A stretch of 64,000 nucleotides of DNA from WRGT01 sp964450405 (GCA_964450405.1 CAYVCQ010000018.1:38702-102701), one strand, 5' to 3'. Positions 28,768 through 37,547 are shown, counted from the first letter of the stretch. The notes: generated from the sequence alone by a model not told the origin. Made by a program: numbers and translations.

Positions 28768-28823
28768 CACGTTCGTGTGATGCCGGCCTAACACGTTCGT
28801 GACTGAAATTAATCACGTTCGTG
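28768..28823. promoter_or_regulatory. Three CACGTTCGTG boxes upstream of the chemotaxis operon
   Basis: Identical 10-mers start at 28768, 28792 and 28814, with 24- and 22-bp periods, about two helical turns. Each is a palindrome with CACG/CGTG arms around TT. They lie 70-120 nt before cheW and are not seen elsewhere in the window. A dimeric regulator binding on one face of the helix would fit. Confidence 0.55.
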
Positions 28824-28856
28824 TGATTGCCGATCCCGCTATTACAGGTATATATT
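28810..28856 (+). promoter_or_regulatory. Putative promoter region of the che operon
   Basis: Two readings are possible. A sigma70-like pair is TTGCCG (28827-28832), an 18-nt spacer, and TATATT (28851-28856). A sigma28-like pair is TAATCACG (28810-28817), an 11-nt spacer, and GCCGATCC (28829-28836), close to the enterobacterial form TAAAGTTT-N11-GCCGATAA. The third CACGTTCGTG box overlaps this region. Confidence 0.35.
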
Positions 28857-28890
28857 ATCACAAACGATTCCATTTAATGTGAGAAATGTT

Positions 28891-29388
28891 ATGCCAGCAA
28901 TAAGCCAACAGAAAAAACAGGCCTCAAAAACGGAAGATACCTCCACAAGGCAGTATGTGACTTTTTCGATTAAAGATGAATTATTCGGCATTGATGTGAG
29001 GAGAGCTCAGGAAGTAATGAACATTCCTCAGATTACAAAGGTTCCAAATACAATGCCATTTATGAAAGGTGTAATCGATCTGCGCGGTATAATTATTCCG
29101 CTCATTGACATGAGGATAAAATTCAAAATTGAAGAGAAGGCATACGATCAGAAAACAGTTATAATCATAATCGATGTAAAAAAAGTGATCTGCGGCATCA
29201 TTGTCGATTCGGTTTCTGATGTTGCTAATATGTCGATTAATGACGTCCAGCATACTCCGCACTTCGCATCAGAGATCGATAAAGATTCGGTGTTTGGTAT
29301 AGGTAAACTCGGAGAGAAGCTTGTGATCATTCTTGATGTGGACAAGATTCTAACCGACGAAGAACTGTTGTTGATTAAAGCTAAATGA
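28891..29388 (+). CDS. cheW: Chemotaxis coupling protein CheW
   Basis: The product has 165 aa. ATG 28891 is chosen over the in-frame GTG at 28879; the SD is weak. The CheW-like fold is clear: FSIKDELFGIDVRRAQEVM, ITKVPNTMPFMKGVIDLRG and IIPLIDMRIKF, then VDSVSDVANM. CheW links receptors to CheA in the signalling array. It is the first gene of the cluster, 8 nt upstream of a CheR-like gene. A second CheW lies at 39884, so two coupling proteins are encoded in one cluster. Confidence 0.92.
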   Translation: MPAISQQKKQASKTEDTSTRQYVTFSIKDELFGIDVRRAQEVMNIPQITKVPNTMPFMKGVIDLRGIIIPLIDMRIKFKIEEKAYDQKTVIIIIDVKKVICGIIVDSVSDVANMSINDVQHTPHFASEIDKDSVFGIGKLGEKLVIILDVDKILTDEELLLIKAK

Positions 29389-29396
29389 GGTAACAA

Positions 29397-30005
29397 GTGG
29401 CATTTACGTATTTTTTTAGAGATATGCAGACGCTGGAAATGATCCGCGATTATGCGATCCCCACACTCCGCACAAAAAGACATATAAAAGTATGGGATGC
29501 CGGTTGTGCCATGGGTCCTGAACCGTATTCGCTTGCAATTATACTCCGCGAAAATATGGGAAATATGATGTTTCGTAATGTTAAAATTTTTGCAACAGAT
29601 ATAGACGGTAGTAACCTTTTTCAAAAGATAATTGAAAGCGGAGAGTATCCCCGTGACCAGCTTGATCGAATTCCGAAAGAAATATTCTACAAATATTTCT
29701 CCAAGGTTGATGGAGGAGCGGATATTTATAAAATTTCCGACGAGATGATAAAATCTATAAAATTCCATAAACACGATCTTCTTTCTTTTAAACCGGTATC
29801 TCATGACTTTGAGCTTATTATGTGCAAGAATGTTCTTCTGCACTTTCAATATGAAGAGCGGATAAAAGTTATAAAAATGTTTTATGACAATCTTATAGAC
29901 GGTGGATATTTTGTCTCTGAACAGACACAGAAGATGCCCGAGGAACTGGAGGGTCACTTTGTACAGGTGGTTCCTAATGCGCAGATTTTTCAGAAGGTAG
30001 TGTGA
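29397..30005 (+). CDS. CheR-like methyltransferase lacking the N-terminal CheR domain
   Basis: The product has 202 aa, starting with GTG 29397 and TGAGGTAA 5 nt upstream. It holds the SAM-binding domain of CheR: VWDAGCAMGPEPYSLAIIL aligns with WSAGCSTGQEAYTLTMVM of the full CheR at 37548. FATDIDG and LIMCKNVLLHF follow. The roughly 80-residue N-terminal helical domain that CheR uses to bind receptors is absent, and GxS/T in the SAM loop is replaced (CAMGPEP). It may methylate another substrate or need a partner. A decayed CheR is less likely, as the frame is clean and the SD good. Confidence 0.85.
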   Translation: MAFTYFFRDMQTLEMIRDYAIPTLRTKRHIKVWDAGCAMGPEPYSLAIILRENMGNMMFRNVKIFATDIDGSNLFQKIIESGEYPRDQLDRIPKEIFYKYFSKVDGGADIYKISDEMIKSIKFHKHDLLSFKPVSHDFELIMCKNVLLHFQYEERIKVIKMFYDNLIDGGYFVSEQTQKMPEELEGHFVQVVPNAQIFQKVV

Positions 30006-30035
30006 CGGTCGAACTACTGGCACCCAAACCCCCCG

Positions 30036-30138
30036 GCCCCCTAACCCCGGAGGGGGCATAGTTGGGAGAGTGTTGTATTGAACAAGTAGCGGGGGGACAG
30101 AACTAATTAATACTTGCCCCCTCTGGGGGTTAGGGGGC
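30036..30138. repeat. Family B palindromic repeat (B copy 1)
   Basis: The left arm (30036-30058) and right arm (30115-30138) are near-perfect complements built on GCCCCCTAAC...GGGGGC, and each arm also folds on itself. The AT-rich middle includes TGTTGTATTGAACAAGTAGC, shared with the copy at 34044. It lies between the CheR-like gene and the MBL gene. Confidence 0.8.
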
Positions 30139-30181
30139 TGAAGGGTAAAGAGGCAGATATAAGTCTAGTTGCAAAGAAGGG

Positions 30182-30808
30182 ATGATGATCATGAAGATAT
30201 ATAATCTGACGGAGCATAGTAAAGTATATACTTCAAATGTGTATCTGGTGACAGGCACATGGAATGCGATGGATGATGTAAATACACTGGTAGATGTTGG
30301 GCGTGATCTGGGTGCGCTGGAGATAATCTTCGAAATTTCAACCGGTGTTGGAAAGAAACCTGTTGAGAAAGTTGTACTTACACATAATCATTATGATCAC
30401 ACGTCTATGTTACAGAACGTAAAAACTATTTTCAATCCCAGAGTTTACGCCTGGTCTAAATCGCTCGAAGGGGTGGACAGAATTCTTAAAGATGGTGAAA
30501 CAATAAGAATGGGTGATCAATATTTTGAAGTAATACATACACCGGGTCACAGTACCGATTCAATCTGTTTATACTGTCCGGCTGAGGGTGTTCTGTTCTC
30601 CGGGGATACACCGGTTATAATAAGATCAACAGACAGCACATACGAAGAGGATTTTATCAGAGCAATGGAGAAACTCAGCAGACGGGAAGTGAAGGCGATA
30701 TACTTCGGACATGGAGAACCATTGCTTGATGGATGTGGCATTGCTTTAAGAAAGTCTCTGGATAATATACGTACAGGTATGGGGTTAAGTGTAGGGCAGT
30801 ACAGGTGA
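30182..30808 (+). CDS. MBL-fold metallohydrolase-like protein in chemotaxis operon
   Basis: The product has up to 208 aa. In-frame ATGs at 30182, 30185 and 30191 cannot be separated; GAAGGG just upstream best suits 30185. Metal ligands of the metallo-beta-lactamase fold are all visible: HNHYDH (HxHxDH), His in TPGHS, Asp in FSGDT and His in YFGHGEP. This is the glyoxalase II-like set. It sits between CheR-like and chemoreceptor genes, so a sensory or signal-modifying role is suggested. In Treponema and Thermotoga an MBL-related di-iron protein (ODP) acts as a chemotaxis oxygen/iron sensor; identity with ODP is not shown here. Confidence 0.85.
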   Translation: MMIMKIYNLTEHSKVYTSNVYLVTGTWNAMDDVNTLVDVGRDLGALEIIFEISTGVGKKPVEKVVLTHNHYDHTSMLQNVKTIFNPRVYAWSKSLEGVDRILKDGETIRMGDQYFEVIHTPGHSTDSICLYCPAEGVLFSGDTPVIIRSTDSTYEEDFIRAMEKLSRREVKAIYFGHGEPLLDGCGIALRKSLDNIRTGMGLSVGQYR

Positions 30809-30922
30809 CTTCTCCCCCCGGCCTATAACAGACACGGGTGCAGAGGAATAGCCTCTCCTGAAAGAGAGTGGGGAGGTAGAGCAAGATAAATTATTTAGTA
30901 TATCAGAAGATGGAGGGGCAAT

Positions 30923-33900
30923 ATGTTTAAGAATATGAAACTTGGAATGAAAGTACTGGCAGGATTTGTAGCATTAACTGTAATTGCCGGTGCTATAGGA
31001 ATTGTAGGTACTGTTAACCTGAAAAAAATTGACAATGCCGATACATACATGTACGAAAACGTGGTAGAGGGTATTCAACTTATCGGAGATGCAAGTGCTG
31101 ATATTCAGGAGGTCAGCACGCAGCTTCGCAACCTGCTTCTGACAACTGATGCCGCAGAAAACGTCAGAATTGAGAATAGGATCGCTGAGTTAAGAAAAAA
31201 AATAGATGAATCAAGTTCTGCATATGAAAAAAATATCGATGATGAAACTGATCGGGCAAATTTTCTAAAATTCAAAGATGGACAAAAAAGATTACGTGAG
31301 ATAAATAGCAAAATTATTGCGTTAGGTGTAGCAAATAAGAATGCTGAAGCATATAATTTAATGATTACAGTCCAATTACCTGTTGAAAAAGAAGTGCAGG
31401 GTACTCTTGATATTATGAAAGAATGGAACTCGAAAAATGGCAAGAAAGTATCAGACAACAATACATCAATGGCTAATACCGCTATTACTTTAATGTATAC
31501 TCTTATCGCCATTGCCGTTATATTTGCATCTATTCTTACCTTTGTAATTATGAAAAATATCGCGGGTATTATAGGTGGTCTTCTTAAAGTTGTCTCTATG
31601 CTTACCCAGGCCACTATTGACGGTAAGCTCGATACAAGAGCCGATGTCGCAACAATAAATTTCGAATTCCGCGGTGTAGGTGAAGGACTTAATAATATAG
31701 TCGATGCTTTTGTAGGTCCGATAAATGTTACAGCGGAGTACGTTGACCGTATATCCAAAGGTGATATACCTCAGAAAATTACAGACAAATATAACGGTGA
31801 TTTTAACGAAATTAAAAACAATCTAAATGCATGTATTGATGTAATGAACGGGCTGCTTGAAGAAACTGGTAAACTGATCGAAGCAACTAAAGAGGGTAAA
31901 CTCGATACACGCGGTAATGCCGATACTTTTGCCGGCGGTTGGGGTAAACTGGTTAAAGGTGTTAACGAACTGATTGATGCATTTGTAGGCCCGATCAATG
32001 TTACAGCAGAGTATGTTGATAGAATATCCAAGGGTGATATTCCTCAGAAAATTACAGATGTTTATAATGGCGATTTTAACGAAATCAAGAATAATCTTAA
32101 TGCATGTATCGATGTAATGAACGGGCTGCTGATTGAAACCGGTAAACTTATTGATGCAACAAAAGAGGGTAAACTCGATACCCGTGGTAATGCCGATACA
32201 TTTGCCGGCGGTTGGGGTAAACTTGTTAAAGGTGTTAACGAGCTTATTGATGCCTTTGTAGGTCCGATAAATGTTACTGCAGAGTATGTAGATAGAATTT
32301 CAAAAGGTGACATTCCTCAAAAGATATCAGATACATATCATGGAGATTTTAACGAGATCAAAAACAATTTAAATGCATGTATTGATGTAATGAACGGTCT
32401 TCTTGTTGAAACAGATAAATTGATCCAGGCGACTAAAGATGGCAAACTTGACACTCGCGGTAATGCGGCAGGTTTTGACGGCGGTTGGGGTAAACTTGTA
32501 AAAGGTGTCAATGAACTGATTGATGCATTTGTGGCTCCGATCAATGTGACGGCCGAATATGTTGATAGAATATCCAAGGGGGATATTCCTTCTAAAATTA
32601 CTGATACTTACAATGGCGATTTTAACGCTATAAAAAATAATCTGAATCAGGCTATAGATGCCGTTAATGCACTTGTGAAGGATGCGAAAATGCTTTCTGT
32701 AGCCGCTGTTGATGGGAAACTTGATACACGCGCAGATGCTTCAAAACACCAGGGTGATTATGCTGCGGTAGTAAAAGGTGTAAACGATACACTTGATTCA
32801 GTTATCGGGCCTTTGAATGTTGCTGCTGAGTATGTGGATAGAATCTCTAAAGGTGATATCCCCGCGAAGATTACAGATAACTACAATGGAGACTTTAACG
32901 AGATCAAGAATAATCTTAATATGCTTATCGATGCGATGGCTACTATTACAAATGTTGCAGAGGAGATTGCTACAGGTAATCTTATGGTTACGGTAACTGA
33001 ACGATCCGCACAGGATAAACTGATGCAGGCGCTGAAGAAGATGGTGGCAGATCTTACAACTATAGCTATCGATGTTCAGTCTGCGGCCAACCAGGTTGCT
33101 ACAGGAAGCGGCGAGATGAGTTCATCAGCTGAAGAGATGGCTCAGAGTGCAAACGAACAGTCTGCAAGTGTTGAAGAAGTTTCCAGTTCAATGGAAGAGA
33201 TGAATAGTTCTGTTGTACAGAATGCCGATAACGCCAAGCAGACCGCTGTAATATCCATAAAAGCCTCCAAAGATGCCCAGGAGGGTGGAATTGCAGTTAT
33301 GGAAACTGTTAAGGCAATGAGAAGTATTGCTGAGAAGATTGCAGTCATCGAAGATATAGCTGCTCAGACTAATATGCTTGCCCTTAACGCGGCGATTGAG
33401 GCAGCCCGTGCGGGAGATCATGGTAAGGGATTTGCCGTTGTTGCGGGAGAGGTTAGAAATCTTGCTGAAAGAAGCGGAAACGCAGCTAAAGAGATAAATA
33501 ATCTATCGGTACAGTCAGTTGAAGTTGCCGAGAGAGCGGGAAGACTTATAGAAGAGATAGTTCCTCAGATACAGAAAACTGCCGAACTGATTCAGGAGAT
33601 AAACGCTTCGAGTTCAGAACAGGCAAATGGAATTACACAGGTAACACAGGCTATTGAACAGCTCGATAAGGGTATACAGCAGAATGCCGCAGCCACCGAA
33701 GAGATGGCTTCAACAACTGAAGAACTTCTCAGCCAGGCGGAACAGCTAAAAACATCTGCAGCATTCTTTAAAGTAAATAGTAACGGAAGCGGAGCTTCAT
33801 CTGCAAGATCCACTGTTCATAGAGCTCCGGCAGCACATTTTGCCGGGCATGGAGATACTAAGAAAAATACAATAAAAAATATTGTAGCAGGGCATAAAGA

Positions 33901-33994
33901 GGGAATGAAAAAACATGGAAATGAAGATTCAGCAGACGCAGGATCGGGAGTAACACTGGACATGAGTTCAGACGACGGGTTTGAGAGATACTAG
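30923..33994 (+). CDS. Methyl-accepting chemotaxis protein with poly-HAMP array (copy 1)
   Basis: The product has 1023 aa, with GGAGGGG upstream of the ATG. TM1 is at about residues 7-30, a periplasmic four-helix-bundle-like sensor at 31-190, and TM2 at about 192-213. Around eleven HAMP-type units then span about 215-715. Five units beginning (F/V)(V/I)(G/A)P(I/L)NV alternate with VMNGLL-type units in a 91-residue (273-bp) period, with starts at 31703, 31976, 32249, 32522 and 32795. The signalling hairpin has the conserved tip (AAQTNMLALNAAIEAARAG). A flexible tail ends DGFERY, fitting the CheR/CheB-tethering pentapeptide. It shares 1.8 kb of apparently identical DNA with the next gene. Confidence 0.95.
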   Translation: MFKNMKLGMKVLAGFVALTVIAGAIGIVGTVNLKKIDNADTYMYENVVEGIQLIGDASADIQEVSTQLRNLLLTTDAAENVRIENRIAELRKKIDESSSAYEKNIDDETDRANFLKFKDGQKRLREINSKIIALGVANKNAEAYNLMITVQLPVEKEVQGTLDIMKEWNSKNGKKVSDNNTSMANTAITLMYTLIAIAVIFASILTFVIMKNIAGIIGGLLKVVSMLTQATIDGKLDTRADVATINFEFRGVGEGLNNIVDAFVGPINVTAEYVDRISKGDIPQKITDKYNGDFNEIKNNLNACIDVMNGLLEETGKLIEATKEGKLDTRGNADTFAGGWGKLVKGVNELIDAFVGPINVTAEYVDRISKGDIPQKITDVYNGDFNEIKNNLNACIDVMNGLLIETGKLIDATKEGKLDTRGNADTFAGGWGKLVKGVNELIDAFVGPINVTAEYVDRISKGDIPQKISDTYHGDFNEIKNNLNACIDVMNGLLVETDKLIQATKDGKLDTRGNAAGFDGGWGKLVKGVNELIDAFVAPINVTAEYVDRISKGDIPSKITDTYNGDFNAIKNNLNQAIDAVNALVKDAKMLSVAAVDGKLDTRADASKHQGDYAAVVKGVNDTLDSVIGPLNVAAEYVDRISKGDIPAKITDNYNGDFNEIKNNLNMLIDAMATITNVAEEIATGNLMVTVTERSAQDKLMQALKKMVADLTTIAIDVQSAANQVATGSGEMSSSAEEMAQSANEQSASVEEVSSSMEEMNSSVVQNADNAKQTAVISIKASKDAQEGGIAVMETVKAMRSIAEKIAVIEDIAAQTNMLALNAAIEAARAGDHGKGFAVVAGEVRNLAERSGNAAKEINNLSVQSVEVAERAGRLIEEIVPQIQKTAELIQEINASSSEQANGITQVTQAIEQLDKGIQQNAAATEEMASTTEELLSQAEQLKTSAAFFKVNSNGSGASSARSTVHRAPAAHFAGHGDTKKNTIKNIVAGHKEGMKKHGNEDSADAGSGVTLDMSSDDGFERY

Positions 33995-34043
33995 GGGACG
34001 ATAAACTCAGGGATATGGCACTTAACGTCAACCCGCACCCATC

Positions 34044-34147
34044 GCCCCCTAACCCCCGGATGGGGCATAGTAGGGAGAGTGTTGTATTGAACAAGTAGCA
34101 GGGGGACAGAACTTATTAATACTTGCCCCCTCCGGGGGTTAGGGGGC
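34044..34147. repeat. Family B palindromic repeat (B copy 2)
   Basis: The arms at 34044-34067 and 34124-34147 are near-complementary. The middle section and the GGCTGAAGGGTAAAGAGG that follows match the copy at 30036 almost base for base, consistent with duplication together with the receptor gene. Confidence 0.8.
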
Positions 34148-34257
34148 TGAAGGGTAAAGAGGGGATGAAAGTTTTATAAAAGCAATACGGGTATGAGTCT
34201 CAACAAAAATTGGAACTAATAAAAGTTTAAGTAATATAAAGGGTTTGGAGGAACAGG

Positions 34258-37200
34258 ATGTTGAAGAATATGAAGCTCGGAATAAAGGTGCTGGCTGGAT
34301 TTGTAGTTTTAACAGTAATTGCAGGTGCAATAGGACTTGTAGGATCGGTAAATATCAGAAAAATTGATGATGCTGATACAAAGCTTTATGAAAAAATGGC
34401 AATTCCGCTTGGAGAGATCGGTGACGTGGGGATGAACTTTCACCGGATAAGAGTAAATCTGAGAGATGCGATTGCTGCAGACAAACCCGAAGCGGCAGCA
34501 GATTTTTTAAAACGGGCGCAGGGTTTCTTTGACGAGAATACCAAGACGCTTGCAAATTATGAAAAGGCTATCCTCACTGATGAAGGGCGGAAGAAATTTG
34601 CTGAATTGACAAAGGATTTAGAAGAGTATGAAGTTCATCAGTTAAAAATGATGGATCTGATTAAACAGAATAAAAAAGCTGAGGCAGCGGTAATTTTATA
34701 TGGAGAGGGTGGTGCTGCAGCAAGAAAAATTATTGAGGAGATAGATGTTCAGGTTGAACTAAAAAAGAATCTGGCAAAAAAAACAGCGGAAGAAAACACA
34801 GTCATGGCAAACACAGCCATAACCTTAATGTACACACTAATAGCCATTGCCATTATATTTGCATCGATTCTTACCTTTGTAATTATGAAAAATATCGCGG
34901 GTATTATAGGAGGTCTTCTGAAAGTGGTCTCTATGCTCACCCAGGCTACCATTGATGGAAAACTTGATACAAGAGCCGATGTCGCGACAATAAACTTTGA
35001 ATTCCGTGCAATCGGTGAAGGACTTAATAATATAGTCGATGCCTTTGTAGGTCCGATAAATGTTACAGCGGAGTACGTTGACCGTATATCCAAAGGTGAT
35101 ATACCTCAGAAAATTACAGACAAATATAACGGTGATTTTAACGAAATTAAAAACAATCTAAATGCATGTATTGATGTAATGAACGGGCTGCTTGAAGAAA
35201 CTGGTAAACTGATCGAAGCAACTAAAGAGGGTAAACTCGATACACGCGGTAATGCCGATACTTTTGCCGGCGGTTGGGGTAAACTGGTTAAAGGTGTTAA
35301 CGAACTGATTGATGCATTTGTAGGCCCGATCAATGTTACAGCAGAGTATGTTGATAGAATATCCAAGGGTGATATTCCTCAGAAAATTACAGATGTTTAT
35401 AATGGCGATTTTAACGAAATCAAGAATAATCTTAATGCATGTATCGATGTAATGAACGGGCTGCTGATTGAAACCGGTAAACTTATTGATGCAACAAAAG
35501 AGGGTAAACTCGATACCCGTGGTAATGCCGATACATTTGCCGGCGGTTGGGGTAAACTTGTTAAAGGTGTTAACGAGCTTATTGATGCCTTTGTAGGTCC
35601 GATAAATGTTACTGCAGAGTATGTAGATAGAATTTCAAAAGGTGACATTCCTCAAAAGATATCAGATACATATCATGGAGATTTTAACGAGATCAAAAAC
35701 AATTTAAATGCATGTATTGATGTAATGAACGGTCTTCTTGTTGAAACAGATAAATTGATCCAGGCGACTAAAGATGGCAAACTTGACACTCGCGGTAATG
35801 CGGCAGGTTTTGACGGCGGTTGGGGTAAACTTGTAAAAGGTGTCAATGAACTGATTGATGCATTTGTGGCTCCGATCAATGTGACGGCCGAATATGTTGA
35901 TAGAATATCCAAGGGGGATATTCCTTCTAAAATTACTGATACTTACAATGGCGATTTTAACGCTATAAAAAATAATCTGAATCAGGCTATAGATGCCGTT
36001 AATGCACTTGTGAAGGATGCGAAAATGCTTTCTGTAGCCGCTGTTGATGGGAAACTTGATACACGCGCAGATGCTTCAAAACACCAGGGTGATTATGCTG
36101 CGGTAGTAAAAGGTGTAAACGATACACTTGATTCAGTTATCGGGCCTTTGAATGTTGCTGCTGAGTATGTGGATAGAATCTCTAAAGGTGATATCCCCGC
36201 GAAGATTACAGATAACTACAATGGAGACTTTAACGAGATCAAGAATAATCTTAATATGCTTATCGATGCGATGGCTACTATTACAAATGTTGCAGAGGAG
36301 ATTGCTACAGGTAATCTTATGGTTACGGTAACTGAACGATCCGCACAGGATAAACTGATGCAGGCGCTGAAGAAGATGGTGGCAGATCTTACAACTATAG
36401 CTATCGATGTTCAGTCTGCGGCCAACCAGGTTGCTACAGGAAGCGGCGAGATGAGTTCATCAGCTGAAGAGATGGCTCAGAGTGCAAACGAACAGTCTGC
36501 AAGTGTTGAAGAAGTTTCCAGTTCAATGGAAGAGATGAATAGTTCTGTTGTACAGAATGCCGATAACGCCAAGCAGACCGCTGTAATATCCATAAAAGCC
36601 TCCAAAGATGCCCAGGAGGGTGGAATTGCAGTTATGGAAACTGTTAAGGCAATGAGAAGTATTGCTGAGAAGATTGCAGTCATCGAAGATATAGCTGCTC
36701 AGACTAATATGCTTGCCCTTAACGCGGCGATTGAGGCAGCCCGTGCGGGAGATCATGGTAAGGGATTTGCCGTTGTTGCGGGAGAGGTTAGAAATCTTGC
36801 TGAAAGAAGCGGAAACGCAGCTAAAGAGATAAATAATCTATCGGTACAGTCTGTTGAAGTTGCCGAGAGAGCGGGAAGACTTATAGAAGAGATCGTTCCT
36901 CAAATACAGAAAACTGCTGAACTTATTCAGGAGATAAACGCTTCGAGTTCTGAACAGGCAAATGGAATTACACAGGTAACACAGGCTATTGAACAGCTCG
37001 ATAAAGGTATACAGCAGAATGCCGCAGCTACCGAAGAGATGGCTTCAACAACTGAAGAACTTCTCAGCCAGGCGGAACAGCTTAAAACATCTGCAGCATT
37101 CTTTAAAGTAAATAGTAACGGAAGCGGAGCTTCATCTGTAAGATCTACAGTTCATAGAGCTCCGGCAGCACATACTAGTGCCAAGAGGAGTACTATAAAA

Positions 37201-37320
37201 GATATAGTTACAGGTGGTCATAAAAGCGGAAATAAAAAATATGGAAATGAAGATTCAGCAGACGCAGGATCTGGAGTAACTCTGGATATGAGTTCTGACG
37301 ACGGGTTTGAGAGATACTAG
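34258..37320 (+). CDS. Methyl-accepting chemotaxis protein with poly-HAMP array (copy 2)
   Basis: The product has 1020 aa, with TTGGAGGAA upstream. The architecture matches copy 1: TM1, four-helix-bundle sensor, TM2, about eleven HAMP units, signalling hairpin and DGFERY end. Only the sensor (about residues 32-185: MAIPLGEIGDVGMNFHRIRV) and part of the tail linker differ. From 35044 to about 36851 the DNA appears identical to 31709-33516, third-codon positions included. The downstream 45 bp (GGGGACGATAAACTCAGGG...) also match those after copy 1. It is a recent tandem duplicate or gene-conversion partner in which the sensor has been replaced or has diverged. Confidence 0.95.
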   Translation: MLKNMKLGIKVLAGFVVLTVIAGAIGLVGSVNIRKIDDADTKLYEKMAIPLGEIGDVGMNFHRIRVNLRDAIAADKPEAAADFLKRAQGFFDENTKTLANYEKAILTDEGRKKFAELTKDLEEYEVHQLKMMDLIKQNKKAEAAVILYGEGGAAARKIIEEIDVQVELKKNLAKKTAEENTVMANTAITLMYTLIAIAIIFASILTFVIMKNIAGIIGGLLKVVSMLTQATIDGKLDTRADVATINFEFRAIGEGLNNIVDAFVGPINVTAEYVDRISKGDIPQKITDKYNGDFNEIKNNLNACIDVMNGLLEETGKLIEATKEGKLDTRGNADTFAGGWGKLVKGVNELIDAFVGPINVTAEYVDRISKGDIPQKITDVYNGDFNEIKNNLNACIDVMNGLLIETGKLIDATKEGKLDTRGNADTFAGGWGKLVKGVNELIDAFVGPINVTAEYVDRISKGDIPQKISDTYHGDFNEIKNNLNACIDVMNGLLVETDKLIQATKDGKLDTRGNAAGFDGGWGKLVKGVNELIDAFVAPINVTAEYVDRISKGDIPSKITDTYNGDFNAIKNNLNQAIDAVNALVKDAKMLSVAAVDGKLDTRADASKHQGDYAAVVKGVNDTLDSVIGPLNVAAEYVDRISKGDIPAKITDNYNGDFNEIKNNLNMLIDAMATITNVAEEIATGNLMVTVTERSAQDKLMQALKKMVADLTTIAIDVQSAANQVATGSGEMSSSAEEMAQSANEQSASVEEVSSSMEEMNSSVVQNADNAKQTAVISIKASKDAQEGGIAVMETVKAMRSIAEKIAVIEDIAAQTNMLALNAAIEAARAGDHGKGFAVVAGEVRNLAERSGNAAKEINNLSVQSVEVAERAGRLIEEIVPQIQKTAELIQEINASSSEQANGITQVTQAIEQLDKGIQQNAAATEEMASTTEELLSQAEQLKTSAAFFKVNSNGSGASSVRSTVHRAPAAHTSAKRSTIKDIVTGGHKSGNKKYGNEDSADAGSGVTLDMSSDDGFERY

Positions 37321-37369
37321 GGGACGATAAACTCAGGGATATGGCACTTAACGTCATCCCACACCAAAC

Positions 37370-37470
37370 GCCCCCTAACCCCCGGAGGGGGCAAAGAAGG
37401 AAGAGTTTTTTGAGAGCATGTTGGGTGGAAACAGAACCCGTTAATTGTGCCCCCTCTGGGGGTTAGGGGG
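37370..37470. repeat. Family B palindromic repeat (B copy 3)
   Basis: The arms at 37370-37394 (GCCCCCTAACCCCCGG...) and 37448-37470 are complementary. The middle differs from copies 1 and 2, so arms are better conserved than the spacer. It lies between MCP copy 2 and cheR. Confidence 0.8.
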
Positions 37471-37547
37471 ATTAGCGAAGGGGCGGAAGTTGACAGATAG
37501 GTGGCTGATACTGTCGTAGCAAAATCTAAGAAGGAGGTTAATGCAAA

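Noticed and set aside
28768..28823. The three CACGTTCGTG boxes considered as a minimal CRISPR array
   Set aside because: The repeats are only 10 bp with 12-14 bp spacers and no cas genes; too short for CRISPR, better seen as operators.
27334..28878. The Rpn gene plus direct repeats considered as a complete insertion sequence
   Set aside because: No terminal inverted repeats or target-site duplication bracket the gene; both exact repeats lie on one side.
29148..30059. A 303-codon minus-strand frame across cheW and the CheR-like gene
   Set aside because: It lies antisense to two well-supported genes, reads through a family B repeat and has no protein features.
30809..30922. GCCTATAA (30821-30828) as a sigma28 -10 box for the first poly-HAMP receptor
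   Set aside because: The -10 matches 7 of 8, but no TAA-type -35 sits 11 nt upstream, so it was not called.
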